A stretch of DNA of 64,000 bases, taken from Butyrivibrio sp. Its GTDB lineage: Bacteria > Bacillota > Clostridia > Lachnospirales > Lachnospiraceae. Shown here piece after piece: positions 42,085-50,897 of this stretch. The notes under the pieces were generated by a model. It was not told the DNA's origin and did not search any database. It saw only the letters and a list, made by a program, of their open reading frames with translations. The stretch spans positions 7,553-71,552 of the forward strand of contig NZ_SVFW01000017.1 in NCBI RefSeq assembly GCF_015056685.1, read 5' to 3'. Position 1 is the first letter of the stretch; each line of letters starts with the position of its first letter. Both the position numbers and the translations under genes were made by a program.

Positions 42085-42323
42085 TCATTTTTTTATATAC
42101 ATTTTTTGTGGTGCTTGGGGCACTTGTTGTAATTTTGGGCGTAGGCGGGATATTGACAGGCCTTGGCGAGAGGAATATGGATCGCGAGATCGAGGGAGAG
42201 GCCACGGCGGCAATGTGTACCACCAACCTTTTGGAGGTCAGCGGTGACTTTTCAAGGAATACAATGGACGATTTTGTAATCGAGCAGGACATGGTATATA
42301 CCTACGATTCCTTTAATCTCTAA
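42081..42323 (+). CDS. Small membrane protein of unknown function, coupled to the kinase
   Basis: 80 residues: an N-terminal membrane helix (about 3-27, glycine-rich end) and a polar cytoplasmic or external tail. No family recognised. Its ATG overlaps the kinase stop (ATGA), which argues that it is a real, coupled gene. It may be a partner or substrate of the kinase; this is inferred from position only. Confidence 0.72.
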   Translation: MIIFLYTFFVVLGALVVILGVGGILTGLGERNMDREIEGEATAAMCTTNLLEVSGDFSRNTMDDFVIEQDMVYTYDSFNL

Positions 42324-42329
42324 GCTGAA

Positions 42330-42345
42330 GAACAAATGTTTGCAT
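42330..42345 (+). promoter_or_regulatory. LexA-like SOS box overlapping the uvrB -35
   Basis: GAACAAATGTTT at 42330-42341, with A before and G after, agrees with 12 of 14 positions of the Firmicutes box CGAACRNRYGTTYC. It overlaps the -35 hexamer TTGCAT (42340-42345). Confidence 0.75.
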
Positions 42346-42368
42346 TAGCTGGTTGCTTGTGCTATACT
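42340..42368 (+). promoter_or_regulatory. Promoter of uvrB-uvrA
   Basis: TTGCAT (42340-42345), 17-bp spacer, TATACT (42363-42368), with TGC before the -10 (extended -10). Confidence 0.8.
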
Positions 42369-42419
42369 TCCAATACATGAAGTAGCAGATGTATCGCTTT
42401 AATTGTTTTGGAGAAAAAT

Positions 42420-44414
42420 ATGGGCGATTTTAAGTTAGTGGCTCCCTACGAGCCCACAGGTGATCAGCCACAGGCTATTAAGGCTTTAGTGGATGGCTTT
42501 AAACAAGGCAACCAGTTCGAGACACTTCTTGGAGTAACAGGCTCTGGTAAGACTTTTACCATGGCTAATGTTATTGCGGCTTTAAATAAGCCAACTCTTA
42601 TCATCAGTCACAACAAGACTCTGGCAGGCCAGCTCTATGGCGAGATGAAGGAATTCTTTCCAGAGAATGCAGTAGAGTACTTTGTTTCTTATTACGACTA
42701 TTATCAGCCCGAGGCATATGTTCCACAGACAGATACTTACATAGCCAAGGACTCAGCCATCAATGATGAGATAGATAAGCTAAGACTCTCAGCAACAGCC
42801 TCTCTTGCAGAGCGCAAGGATGTAATAGTAGTTGCCAGTGTGTCCTGTATCTATGGCCTGGGTAGCCCTGAAGAGTTCAAGGGCATGTCTATATCCCTTC
42901 GCCCCGGAATGCAGAAGGACAGAGACGACATCATAAAAGACCTGGTGGCTATTCAGTACACCAGAAATGACATGGAACTTGGTAGGTGTAATTTCAGAGT
43001 CAGGGGAGATACAGTTGAGATATTCCCTGCCAATGCCGATGACTATCTTATAAGAGTTGAGTTCTTTGGAGATGAGATAGACAGGATCACAGAGGTTGAA
43101 CCTGTGACTGCCAAGGTTAGAAGCGAGCTCACCCATGTGATGATATACCCGGCTTCTCACTATGTTGTCCCTCAGGAGAAGATAAATAAGGCCTGTGACA
43201 ACATTGAAAAAGAGCTTGAGGAACAGGTGAAGTTTTTCAAGGGAGAGGACAGGCTTATTGAGGCTCAGAGAATTTCAGAACGTACCAACTTTGATGTGGA
43301 GATGATGAGAGAAACAGGCTTCTGTTCCGGAATTGAGAACTATTCAAGGCATCTCAACTTCATGGCACCGGGAGAGCCGCCACTGACACTTCTTGACTTC
43401 TTTGACAGAGATTTTCTGATAATAGTGGATGAGTCCCATATGACTATCCCGCAGGTTGGAGCCATGTATCATGGTGATAGGAGCAGAAAACTGACCCTTG
43501 TGGATTATGGCTTTAGACTGCCATCTGCTCTTGATAACAGACCTCTTAACTTTGAGGAGTTTGAATCTCATATTGACCAGATGCTTTTCTGCTCAGCAAC
43601 ACCGGGTAAATATGAAGAGGAACATGAACTTCTCAGAACAGAGCAGGTAATAAGACCCACAGGGCTTCTTGATCCTGAGATTTCAGTAAGGCCTGTTGAG
43701 GGACAGATTGATGATCTTATTTCTGAGATCAGAAAAGAAATAGATAAAAAGAATAAGGTTCTTGTTACAACCCTTACAAAGCGCATGGCAGAGGACCTTA
43801 CAGAATATCTTGCTGAGGCAGGCATCAGGGTTAAATACCTTCACTCTGATATCGATACTTTGGAGAGAGCAGAGATCATCAGAGATATGAGACTTGATGT
43901 TTTCGATGTTCTTGTAGGTATCAACCTCTTAAGAGAGGGACTTGATATCCCGGAGATCTCTCTTGTTGCTATCATCGATGCTGATAAAGAGGGCTTCCTT
44001 CGTTCGGAGACTTCGCTCATTCAGACTATTGGTAGAGCGGCCCGAAACGCTGAGGGACACGTTATCATGTATGCTGATAACATGACAGATTCCATGAAGA
44101 AGGCTATAGAAGAGACTAAGAGAAGACGTGCCATCCAGGAGAAATACAATGAGGAGCACGGCATAACCCCTCAGACCATCAAGAAGGCAGTAAGAGACCT
44201 TATCGCTGTTACTAAGGCTATTGCCAAGGAAGAAGTTAAGTTTGAAAAAGAGCCGGAGTCAATGAACCAGGAAGAACTGGAAAAGCTCATTGGACAGGTT
44301 CAGAAGAAGATGAAAAAAGCTGCTGCGGAATTGGATTTCGAGAATGCCGCTATGCTGCGTGACAAGATGATAGAACTTAAGAAAGTTCTTAATGATCTTA
44401 CCGAAGGTAAATAA
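42420..44414 (+). CDS. uvrB: UvrABC system protein B
   Basis: 664 residues. Damage-verifying helicase-like subunit of nucleotide excision repair. Walker A GVTGSGKT, beta-hairpin segment YYDYYQPEAYVP, DESHMT, and a C-terminal UvrC-binding UVR motif (about 625-660). GGAGA places the start at ATG 42420 rather than TTG 42408. Operon with uvrA, probably SOS-controlled. Confidence 0.97.
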   Translation: MGDFKLVAPYEPTGDQPQAIKALVDGFKQGNQFETLLGVTGSGKTFTMANVIAALNKPTLIISHNKTLAGQLYGEMKEFFPENAVEYFVSYYDYYQPEAYVPQTDTYIAKDSAINDEIDKLRLSATASLAERKDVIVVASVSCIYGLGSPEEFKGMSISLRPGMQKDRDDIIKDLVAIQYTRNDMELGRCNFRVRGDTVEIFPANADDYLIRVEFFGDEIDRITEVEPVTAKVRSELTHVMIYPASHYVVPQEKINKACDNIEKELEEQVKFFKGEDRLIEAQRISERTNFDVEMMRETGFCSGIENYSRHLNFMAPGEPPLTLLDFFDRDFLIIVDESHMTIPQVGAMYHGDRSRKLTLVDYGFRLPSALDNRPLNFEEFESHIDQMLFCSATPGKYEEEHELLRTEQVIRPTGLLDPEISVRPVEGQIDDLISEIRKEIDKKNKVLVTTLTKRMAEDLTEYLAEAGIRVKYLHSDIDTLERAEIIRDMRLDVFDVLVGINLLREGLDIPEISLVAIIDADKEGFLRSETSLIQTIGRAARNAEGHVIMYADNMTDSMKKAIEETKRRRAIQEKYNEEHGITPQTIKKAVRDLIAVTKAIAKEEVKFEKEPESMNQEELEKLIGQVQKKMKKAAAELDFENAAMLRDKMIELKKVLNDLTEGK

Positions 44415-44446
44415 CTGGTGAGATTTGTTTTAGTGGAGATGTATAT

Positions 44447-47338
44447 ATGTCTGAAAACAGAATGACAAAAAAGAATACTACAACCAAGAGAATCCTTCCC
44501 ACTGATATTCATGATTACATCAGAGTGAGAGGGGCAGCAGAACACAATCTTAAACATGTTAATGTCAAGATTCCAAGAGATACTCTTACAGTGTTCACGG
44601 GCCTTTCAGGTTCAGGAAAGTCTTCTCTTGCATTTGACACTATTTTTGCAGAGGGACAGCGCAGGTACATGGAGTCCTTATCATCCTATGCCAGAATGTT
44701 CCTTGGTCAGATGGACAAGCCCAACGTTGAGAGAATAGAAGGTCTTTCTCCCACTATTTCCATTGACCAGAAATCAACCAATAAAAACCCAAGGTCAACT
44801 GTTGGAACAGTTACAGAGATCTACGACTATTTCAGAATGCTTTACGCAAGAATTGGTATCCCTCACTGCCCTAACTGCGGACGTGAGATCAGAAGGCAGA
44901 CTGTTGATGAGATCTGCAATCAGATCATGGCTCTTGGAGATGGGACCAAGCTTCAGATCCTTGCTCCTGTTGTAAGAGGTAAAAAGGGTGAGCATGCCAA
45001 GACCTTGGAGAGAGCGGTTCGTGCAGGTTATGTCCGTGCAAGGATTGACGGAAGCCAGTACGAGATCGCAGAAGAAGAGATAAAGCTTGATAAAAATATC
45101 AAGCATAACATTGAGATCATTGTGGACAGAATCGTAGTAAGAGATGACAATGAGAACCTTAGAAGACGACTTACGGACTCTGTTGAAAATGCTTTGGGAC
45201 TTGCTGACGGACTTCTACTTGTTGATGTAATTGACGGAGAGGAACTGAGCTTTAGCCAGAACTTTGCATGTCCTGACTGTGGAATCAGCATATCTGAGAT
45301 CGAGCCCAGAAGCTTTTCTTTCAACAATCCTTTCGGCGCATGCCCTGATTGCGCAGGCCTTGGTTATAAGATGGAGTTTGACGAGGATCTTATGATCCCT
45401 GATAAGTCTCTTTCTTTGAATGATGGATGTATCGTCGTAATGGGATGGCAGTCATCCAATAAAGAGGGAAGCTTCTCCAATGCCACACTGAAGGCTCTTG
45501 CAAAGGCTTATAAGTTCAGCATGGATACTCCTTTCCAGGATCTTCCTGAGAAAGTAAGACATATGCTGGTTTACGGAGCAGATAAAACTGTAAATGTCCA
45601 TTACAAGGGATCAAGAGGAGAGGGAGATTATCCTATTCTTTTTGACGGCCTTATAAAGAACGTTGAGCAGAGATATAGAGAGACTTTCTCAGAATCAGCA
45701 AAGGCTGAGTATGAGGAGTTTATGAGGATCACCCCATGTCAGCTCTGCGGTGGACAGAGACTTAAAAAAGAGTCTCTTGCAGTAACAATCGATGATAAAA
45801 ATATCTATGAGATAACTTCAATGTCCATAGATGAACTGCAAAAATACCTTGAGCAGCTTAAGCTTTCCAGCTATCAGGAAATGGTTGGAGCACAGCTCCT
45901 TAAAGAGATCAGGGCCAGAGTAGGATTCCTTGTGGATGTAGGACTTGATTATCTGTCACTATCCAGAGCTACAGGAACACTCTCCGGTGGTGAGGCACAG
46001 CGTATAAGGCTTGCAACACAGATTGGATCAGGACTTTGCGGAGTTTGCTATATCCTTGATGAGCCAAGTATCGGACTTCACCAGAGGGATAATGACAAGC
46101 TTCTTAATACACTTAAGAACCTGCGAGACCTTGGCAACACACTTATTGTTGTAGAGCATGATGAAGATACCATGAGAGCTGCGGACTATATTGTGGATGT
46201 AGGACCGGGAGCCGGCTCAAAAGGTGGAAAAATAGTTGCCTGCGGAACTGCAGAGGAGATCATGCAGGTCAAGGAATCTATTACAGGACAGTACCTGTCA
46301 GGAAAACTTAAGATAGAAGTTCCAAAGACCAGAAGAGAGCCTAAGGGCTGGCTTAAGGTGTTGGGAGCCCAGGAAAATAACTTAAGGAACATCGATATAG
46401 ATGTACCACTTGGGGTACTTACAATAGTTACAGGTGTGTCAGGTTCAGGCAAGAGCTCTTTTGTCAATGAGATACTGTACAAACATCTGGCAAGAGACTT
46501 AAACAGAGCAAGAGTCATCCCAGGTAAGCACAAAGGCATTGAGGGACTTGAGCAGGTGGATAAGGTCATTGCCATTGATCAGTCTCCAATCGGAAGAACT
46601 CCAAGGTCTAACCCTGCAACCTACACAGGCGTGTTTGATATGATCAGAGATCTTTTTGCCGGAACTCCTGATGCTAAGGCAAGGGGCTATCAGAAAGGCA
46701 GATTCTCATTCAATGTCAAGGGCGGACGCTGCGAAGCCTGTGGCGGTGATGGAATCATCAAGATCGAGATGCACTTTCTCCCTGATGTTTATGTACCTTG
46801 CGAAGTCTGCGGCGGTAAGAGATACAATCACGAGACTCTTGAAGTTAAGTACAAAGGAAAGAGCATCTATGACGTCCTTAACATGACTGTAGAAGAGGCC
46901 CTTGTATTCTTTGAAAATGTAAAGACCATAAAGAGAAAGATCCAGACTCTCTATGATGTAGGACTTGGCTATGTAAAACTTGGTCAGCCAAGTACCGAGC
47001 TTTCAGGTGGTGAGGCCCAGAGAATAAAGCTTGCCACAGAGCTCAGCAAAGTCGGAACAGGTAAGACTGTTTACATCCTCGACGAGCCAACAACCGGTCT
47101 TCACTTCGCAGATGTTCAAAAGCTCGTCAAGATCATGCATGAGCTTGTTGAGCAGGGAAATACAGTTGTAGTTATCGAACACAACCTTGATGTTATCAAG
47201 ACCGGCGATTACATCATCGACATGGGACCTGAAGGCGGTTCAAAAGGCGGAACAGTCGTTGCCAAAGGAACCCCTGAAGAAGTCGCCAAGTGCAAGAAAT
47301 CCTACACCGGAGCTTACATCAAAAAAATGCTTAAATAG
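44447..47338 (+). CDS. uvrA: UvrABC system protein A
   Basis: 963 residues, full length. Two ABC modules, each with a Walker A (GLSGSGKSS, GVSGSGKSS) and signature (LSGGEAQR twice), and zinc fingers with CPNC, CPDC/CAGL and CEAC/CEVC motifs. Damage sensor that loads UvrB. About 30 bases after uvrB. Confidence 0.98.
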   Translation: MSENRMTKKNTTTKRILPTDIHDYIRVRGAAEHNLKHVNVKIPRDTLTVFTGLSGSGKSSLAFDTIFAEGQRRYMESLSSYARMFLGQMDKPNVERIEGLSPTISIDQKSTNKNPRSTVGTVTEIYDYFRMLYARIGIPHCPNCGREIRRQTVDEICNQIMALGDGTKLQILAPVVRGKKGEHAKTLERAVRAGYVRARIDGSQYEIAEEEIKLDKNIKHNIEIIVDRIVVRDDNENLRRRLTDSVENALGLADGLLLVDVIDGEELSFSQNFACPDCGISISEIEPRSFSFNNPFGACPDCAGLGYKMEFDEDLMIPDKSLSLNDGCIVVMGWQSSNKEGSFSNATLKALAKAYKFSMDTPFQDLPEKVRHMLVYGADKTVNVHYKGSRGEGDYPILFDGLIKNVEQRYRETFSESAKAEYEEFMRITPCQLCGGQRLKKESLAVTIDDKNIYEITSMSIDELQKYLEQLKLSSYQEMVGAQLLKEIRARVGFLVDVGLDYLSLSRATGTLSGGEAQRIRLATQIGSGLCGVCYILDEPSIGLHQRDNDKLLNTLKNLRDLGNTLIVVEHDEDTMRAADYIVDVGPGAGSKGGKIVACGTAEEIMQVKESITGQYLSGKLKIEVPKTRREPKGWLKVLGAQENNLRNIDIDVPLGVLTIVTGVSGSGKSSFVNEILYKHLARDLNRARVIPGKHKGIEGLEQVDKVIAIDQSPIGRTPRSNPATYTGVFDMIRDLFAGTPDAKARGYQKGRFSFNVKGGRCEACGGDGIIKIEMHFLPDVYVPCEVCGGKRYNHETLEVKYKGKSIYDVLNMTVEEALVFFENVKTIKRKIQTLYDVGLGYVKLGQPSTELSGGEAQRIKLATELSKVGTGKTVYILDEPTTGLHFADVQKLVKIMHELVEQGNTVVVIEHNLDVIKTGDYIIDMGPEGGSKGGTVVAKGTPEEVAKCKKSYTGAYIKKMLK

Positions 47339-47429
47339 GCAAATGGCTATCTGTGCGCAGGCGTCCCTAAGTGGGAGCTCCTATTAGCGACGTTAATATT
47401 TTGTTTGAGATTTTGGTAAAGATTTGGAA

Positions 47430-47482
47430 GGGGATATCCGATATATATAAAAGATGGATAGCCCCTTTTCAATATTTTTTAT
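47430..47482 (+). terminator. Terminator after uvrA
   Basis: GGGGATATCC and GGATAGCCCC (one mismatch) around a 15-base loop, followed by TTTTC and ATTTTTT. Confidence 0.75.
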
Positions 47483-47577
47483 TTGGTTTATAATCGTAAT
47501 GATATTATAGGCTAATGTATTATCCGCTTTTATGCGCTTAGATATATGCTGGTTGTTTTTGAAAGGGGCATTGTAAT

Positions 47578-48570
47578 ATGCAGTATGCAGATATTGGAAT
47601 TGATTTAGGTACAGCGTCAGTCCTTGTTTATATCAGAGGAAAGGGCGTTGTTTTGAAAGAGCCTTCAGTTGTAGCTTATGACAGAGATACAGAGGAGATT
47701 AAGGCTATTGGTGAGGATGCAAGACTTATGCTTGGTCGTACTCCTGGTAACATCGTAGCTGTTCGTCCTCTTCGTCAGGGAGTTATCTCTAACTATAAGA
47801 TCACTGAGCAGATGATGAGATATTTCATCAAGAAGGCTATTGGACGTAGAATCCACAGAAAACCATTCATCGCAGTATGCGTTCCAAGTGGAGCTACAGA
47901 AGTTGAGAAAAAGGCCGTAGAGGATGCAACAAGACTTTGCGGAGCAAGAGATGTTAAGACTATTGAAGAGCCTATCGCTGCAGCTATTGGAGCTGGTATC
48001 GACATTACAAAACCATGTGGAAACATGATCGTTGATATAGGCGGTGGTACATCAGATATAGCAGTTATCTCACTTGGCGGAACAGTTGTAAGCACATCTG
48101 TTAAGGTTGCCGGAGATGACTTCGATGAAGCACTTGTTCGTTACATGAGAAAGAAACACAATCTTCTTATCGGTGACAGAACAGCTGAAGATATCAAGAT
48201 CAAGATCGGTTCAGCATATCCAAGAGCTGAGAACGACTATCTTGATGTAAGAGGAAGAAACCTCGTAACAGGTCTTCCTAAGACTGTAAGAGTATCTTCT
48301 GAGGAAACAGAAGAGGCTCTTCGTGAACCTACATCACAGATCATTGAGGCTATTCACAGCGTTCTGGAGAACACTCCTCCTGAACTTGCTGCAGATATCG
48401 CAGACAGAGGAATTGTCCTTACAGGTGGCGGAGCACTTCTTCGCGGACTTGAAGATCTCATCTATTCTAAGACTGGTATCAACACTATGACAGCTGAGGA
48501 TCCTATGACTGCAGTTGCTATCGGAACAGGAAGATATGTAGAGTTCCTTGCAGGTTATCGTCAGGACTAA
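47578..48570 (+). CDS. mbl: MreB/Mbl family actin-like protein
   Basis: 330 residues. Bacterial actin: DIGIDLGTASVLVYI (phosphate 1), DIGGGTSDIAVI (phosphate 2), EPIAAAIGAG, and LTGGGALLRG (adenosine). Forms membrane filaments that steer cell-wall synthesis. Followed by two flagellar rod-type genes as in B. subtilis mbl-flhO-flhP, which favours the Mbl paralogue over MreB. AAAGGGG precedes the ATG. Confidence 0.93.
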   Translation: MQYADIGIDLGTASVLVYIRGKGVVLKEPSVVAYDRDTEEIKAIGEDARLMLGRTPGNIVAVRPLRQGVISNYKITEQMMRYFIKKAIGRRIHRKPFIAVCVPSGATEVEKKAVEDATRLCGARDVKTIEEPIAAAIGAGIDITKPCGNMIVDIGGGTSDIAVISLGGTVVSTSVKVAGDDFDEALVRYMRKKHNLLIGDRTAEDIKIKIGSAYPRAENDYLDVRGRNLVTGLPKTVRVSSEETEEALREPTSQIIEAIHSVLENTPPELAADIADRGIVLTGGGALLRGLEDLIYSKTGINTMTAEDPMTAVAIGTGRYVEFLAGYRQD

Positions 48571-48632
48571 GGTCCAGCGCACTGTTCATGGACTGAACAG
48601 TAGTAAAGCCAGGATGGCATGAGGAATATTGT

Positions 48633-49463
48633 ATGGTAAAAGGTCTTTACACTGCTTACACAGGAATGATCAACGAGCAGCACAGAATGGACGTGCTCAC
48701 CAACAATCTTGCTAATGCCAATACAAACGGTTATAAAAAAGAAGGCGCTACTGCACAGGCTTTTTCTGATCAGCTTGCGCTCAAAATTAAAGACTACACT
48801 GATGCCCCGTTCACTGCCCGTGGACTGGGCATTATTAATCCCGGTGTAAAGATTGGCGAAGGGTACGTGGACTGGTCGGAAGGACCTATGAAAGAGACAG
48901 GCAACACCTTTGATCTGGCTCTTGGCGGCTATGGCTTTTTTGGAATTGAGTATACCAACAAAGCTGTAAACATCGAAAGAGAAATAGCAGGTCAGACCGA
49001 TATCATGTACACAAGGGACGGAAACTTTACACTTACAAATGAAGGCGTCCTGGTAACACAGGATGGAGACTTTGTTTTGTCACAGGATGGAGGTCATATT
49101 GAGATTGATCCGGCACTTCCTGTGGAGATAAATACATTGGGCGAGATTATTCAGGATGGTGAAGTTGTTGCCACAGTAGGAAGATTTGATTTTGAAAAGG
49201 TGACCTATCCTGATGGAAGAATTACCTACAACACATTGGAACATTACGGTGAAAATATGTATATTCCTACAGACGATGCAACTCAGGTTACATCTACAGC
49301 ATCGATATACGCCGGCTTTTTGGAGCAGTCCAATGTATCTGTAGTAGATGAAATGGTTAACATGATCGCTGTTCAGAGGAACTATGATACTAATCAGCGA
49401 ATGATAACCACTATTGACGGCACTCTTGATATTGCAGCTAACCAGCTTGGACGTCTATCATAA
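48633..49463 (+). CDS. Flagellar basal-body rod protein, FlgF/FlhO type
   Basis: 276 residues. The N-terminal rod signature MVKGLYTAYTGM...LTNNLANANTNGYK and the C-terminal MVNMIAVQRNYDTNQ are shared by all flagellar axial rod proteins. First of two paralogues after mbl, corresponding to FlhO. Exported by the flagellar type III apparatus, so no signal peptide. GAGG precedes the ATG. Confidence 0.93.
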   Translation: MVKGLYTAYTGMINEQHRMDVLTNNLANANTNGYKKEGATAQAFSDQLALKIKDYTDAPFTARGLGIINPGVKIGEGYVDWSEGPMKETGNTFDLALGGYGFFGIEYTNKAVNIEREIAGQTDIMYTRDGNFTLTNEGVLVTQDGDFVLSQDGGHIEIDPALPVEINTLGEIIQDGEVVATVGRFDFEKVTYPDGRITYNTLEHYGENMYIPTDDATQVTSTASIYAGFLEQSNVSVVDEMVNMIAVQRNYDTNQRMITTIDGTLDIAANQLGRLS

Positions 49464-49481
49464 AAATTAATATTATTTTTA

Positions 49482-49509
49482 TAAATAATTTTTGGTAATG
49501 AGCCGATAA
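49482..49509 (+). promoter_or_regulatory. Sigma-28 (SigD) promoter of flgG
   Basis: TAAA (49482-49485), 16 bases, GCCGATAA (49502-49509): a perfect match to the consensus boxes. Transcription would start near 49516, giving a leader of about 65 nt. Confidence 0.85.
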
Positions 49510-49580
49510 GAGTATAGAAGATGATATTACCAGTCACGGATGACGGTGATGTTTGCATTTATCTAAATCGGAGGTGGCTT

Positions 49581-50405
49581 ATGGTAAGAAGTCTATGGTC
49601 AGCAGCAACTGGAATGAACGCTCAGCAGACAAACGTAGATACCATATCTAACAATCTTGCGAACGTTAATACAGTTGGCTATAAGGCTCAGGGAGCGCAG
49701 TTTAAATCTCTTTTGTACCAGGAATTACAGACTGTTACAACCACTTCAAACGGCAATCCAAAACCTACCAATTCACAGGTGGGACTTGGTGTGCGTACTT
49801 CAACAATTAATCAGTTCTTTTCCCAGGGTTCATTTCAAAGCAGTGACAATCCAGCGGCACTTGCAATAAGTGGCGATGGTTTCTTTGGATATATGGCAGC
49901 TGATGGCGAAACCATCAACTATACAAGAAACGGAAATTTCGTATGGGCTCTTGCTGAAGAAGGCGGAACTACTCTTGAACTCACAACAGCAGAAGGAAAT
50001 CCTGTTCTTGATATAGACGGCGCCGCAATTACTCTTGATGGAGCTATTGCAAGCAGGATCACCATAAGCAGCGATGGCAAGATCTATTACCCAGATGATC
50101 AGGGAGTTCCTACAGATATGGGACTTCAGATCGGATTGTGGCAGTTCTCCAACAGAGAAGGTCTTGAAAGGGTAGGAAGTGCAGCCTGGATACAGACAGC
50201 AGCCAGCGGCGAGCCTATTCTTGAAAATGACGCAGACAATATAAAGAAAAGTGAGATTGTTCAGGGATATCTTGAAGGATCAAACGTAAATGTAGCTACA
50301 GAGATGGTAAATCTTATCGTTGCCCAGCGTGCATATGAAATGAACTCAACAGCGATCCAGACAACTGATGAGATGATGCAGACAGCAAATTCACTTAAGA
50401 GATAA
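49581..50405 (+). CDS. flgG: Flagellar distal rod protein, FlgG/FlhP type
   Basis: 274 residues starting MVRSLWSAATGMNAQQ, with DTISNNLANVNTVGYK and the C-terminal MVNLIVAQRAYEMNS, typical of FlgG. GGAGGTGG fixes ATG 49581; the frame is open to 49521 but that part overlaps the leader. Its own sigma-28 promoter separates it from the preceding rod gene. It probably forms the distal rod. Confidence 0.94.
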   Translation: MVRSLWSAATGMNAQQTNVDTISNNLANVNTVGYKAQGAQFKSLLYQELQTVTTTSNGNPKPTNSQVGLGVRTSTINQFFSQGSFQSSDNPAALAISGDGFFGYMAADGETINYTRNGNFVWALAEEGGTTLELTTAEGNPVLDIDGAAITLDGAIASRITISSDGKIYYPDDQGVPTDMGLQIGLWQFSNREGLERVGSAAWIQTAASGEPILENDADNIKKSEIVQGYLEGSNVNVATEMVNLIVAQRAYEMNSTAIQTTDEMMQTANSLKR

Positions 50406-50427
50406 TAAGGTGAGATAAGGGGAGACT

Positions 50428-50814
50428 ATGGCGGGACTTGATATCAAAGGATTAAATGCAACGGCGCTTACAGATTATGCCATGCAGGAAAGTAAGAATG
50501 CCAGCACAATAGCACTTCAGAATAAGCTTCAAAATACCTCCAAAACTTCTACTGACGATGAACTTATGGAAGCCTGCAAAAGTTTTGAGGCCTATTTCCT
50601 TGAGCAGATGTTCAAAGAAATGCAGAAGTCTGTAGATGCTCTTAAGCCTGAAACTGAGGACAATGCCACATCAACACTGGTGGACTTTTTCAAGGATCAG
50701 ACCCTTCAGGAAATATGCTCAACATCCGTGGATACTCAGAGCAATGGCTTTGCGCAGATGCTCTATGAAAACCTAAAGCGCAACTACGACATTCCCGAAA
50801 CTCCTTCCACATAA
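50428..50814 (+). CDS. flgJ: FlgJ-like rod-binding protein (N-terminal domain only)
   Basis: 128 residues. Rod-binding domain with ELMEACKSFEAYFLEQMFKEM and a C-terminal NGFAQMLYENLKRNY. It lacks the muramidase domain of enterobacterial FlgJ, usual in Clostridia. Likely chaperone or cap for rod assembly. In operon with flgG; a strong terminator follows. Confidence 0.9.
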   Translation: MAGLDIKGLNATALTDYAMQESKNASTIALQNKLQNTSKTSTDDELMEACKSFEAYFLEQMFKEMQKSVDALKPETEDNATSTLVDFFKDQTLQEICSTSVDTQSNGFAQMLYENLKRNYDIPETPST

Positions 50815-50834
50815 AAGTATAAGAATGTGTCTTA

Positions 50835-50878
50835 AAGCGTGTAATTCTTAAGAAATCTTAAGAATTACACGCTTTTAA
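50835..50878 (+). terminator. Terminator after flgJ
   Basis: A 19-bp perfect stem (outer AAGCGTGTAATTC, inner TTAAGA) with a tiny loop, followed by TTTAATT. Confidence 0.92.
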
Positions 50879-50881
50879 TTA

Positions 50882-50890
50882 TGGTATACT
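50882..50890 (+). promoter_or_regulatory. Extended -10 promoter of recD2
   Basis: TGG plus TATACT (50885-50890). It ends only 7 bases before the recD2 ATG, so the transcript would be leaderless. The -35 position is GAATTA, within the terminator stem. Confidence 0.6.
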
Positions 50891-50897
50891 ACTTTCT

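Noticed and set aside
49464..49580. Riboswitch (for example c-di-GMP) in the flgG leader
   Set aside because: Checked for the GEMM core and other conserved riboswitch cores and saw none. The sigma-28 promoter accounts for the gap.
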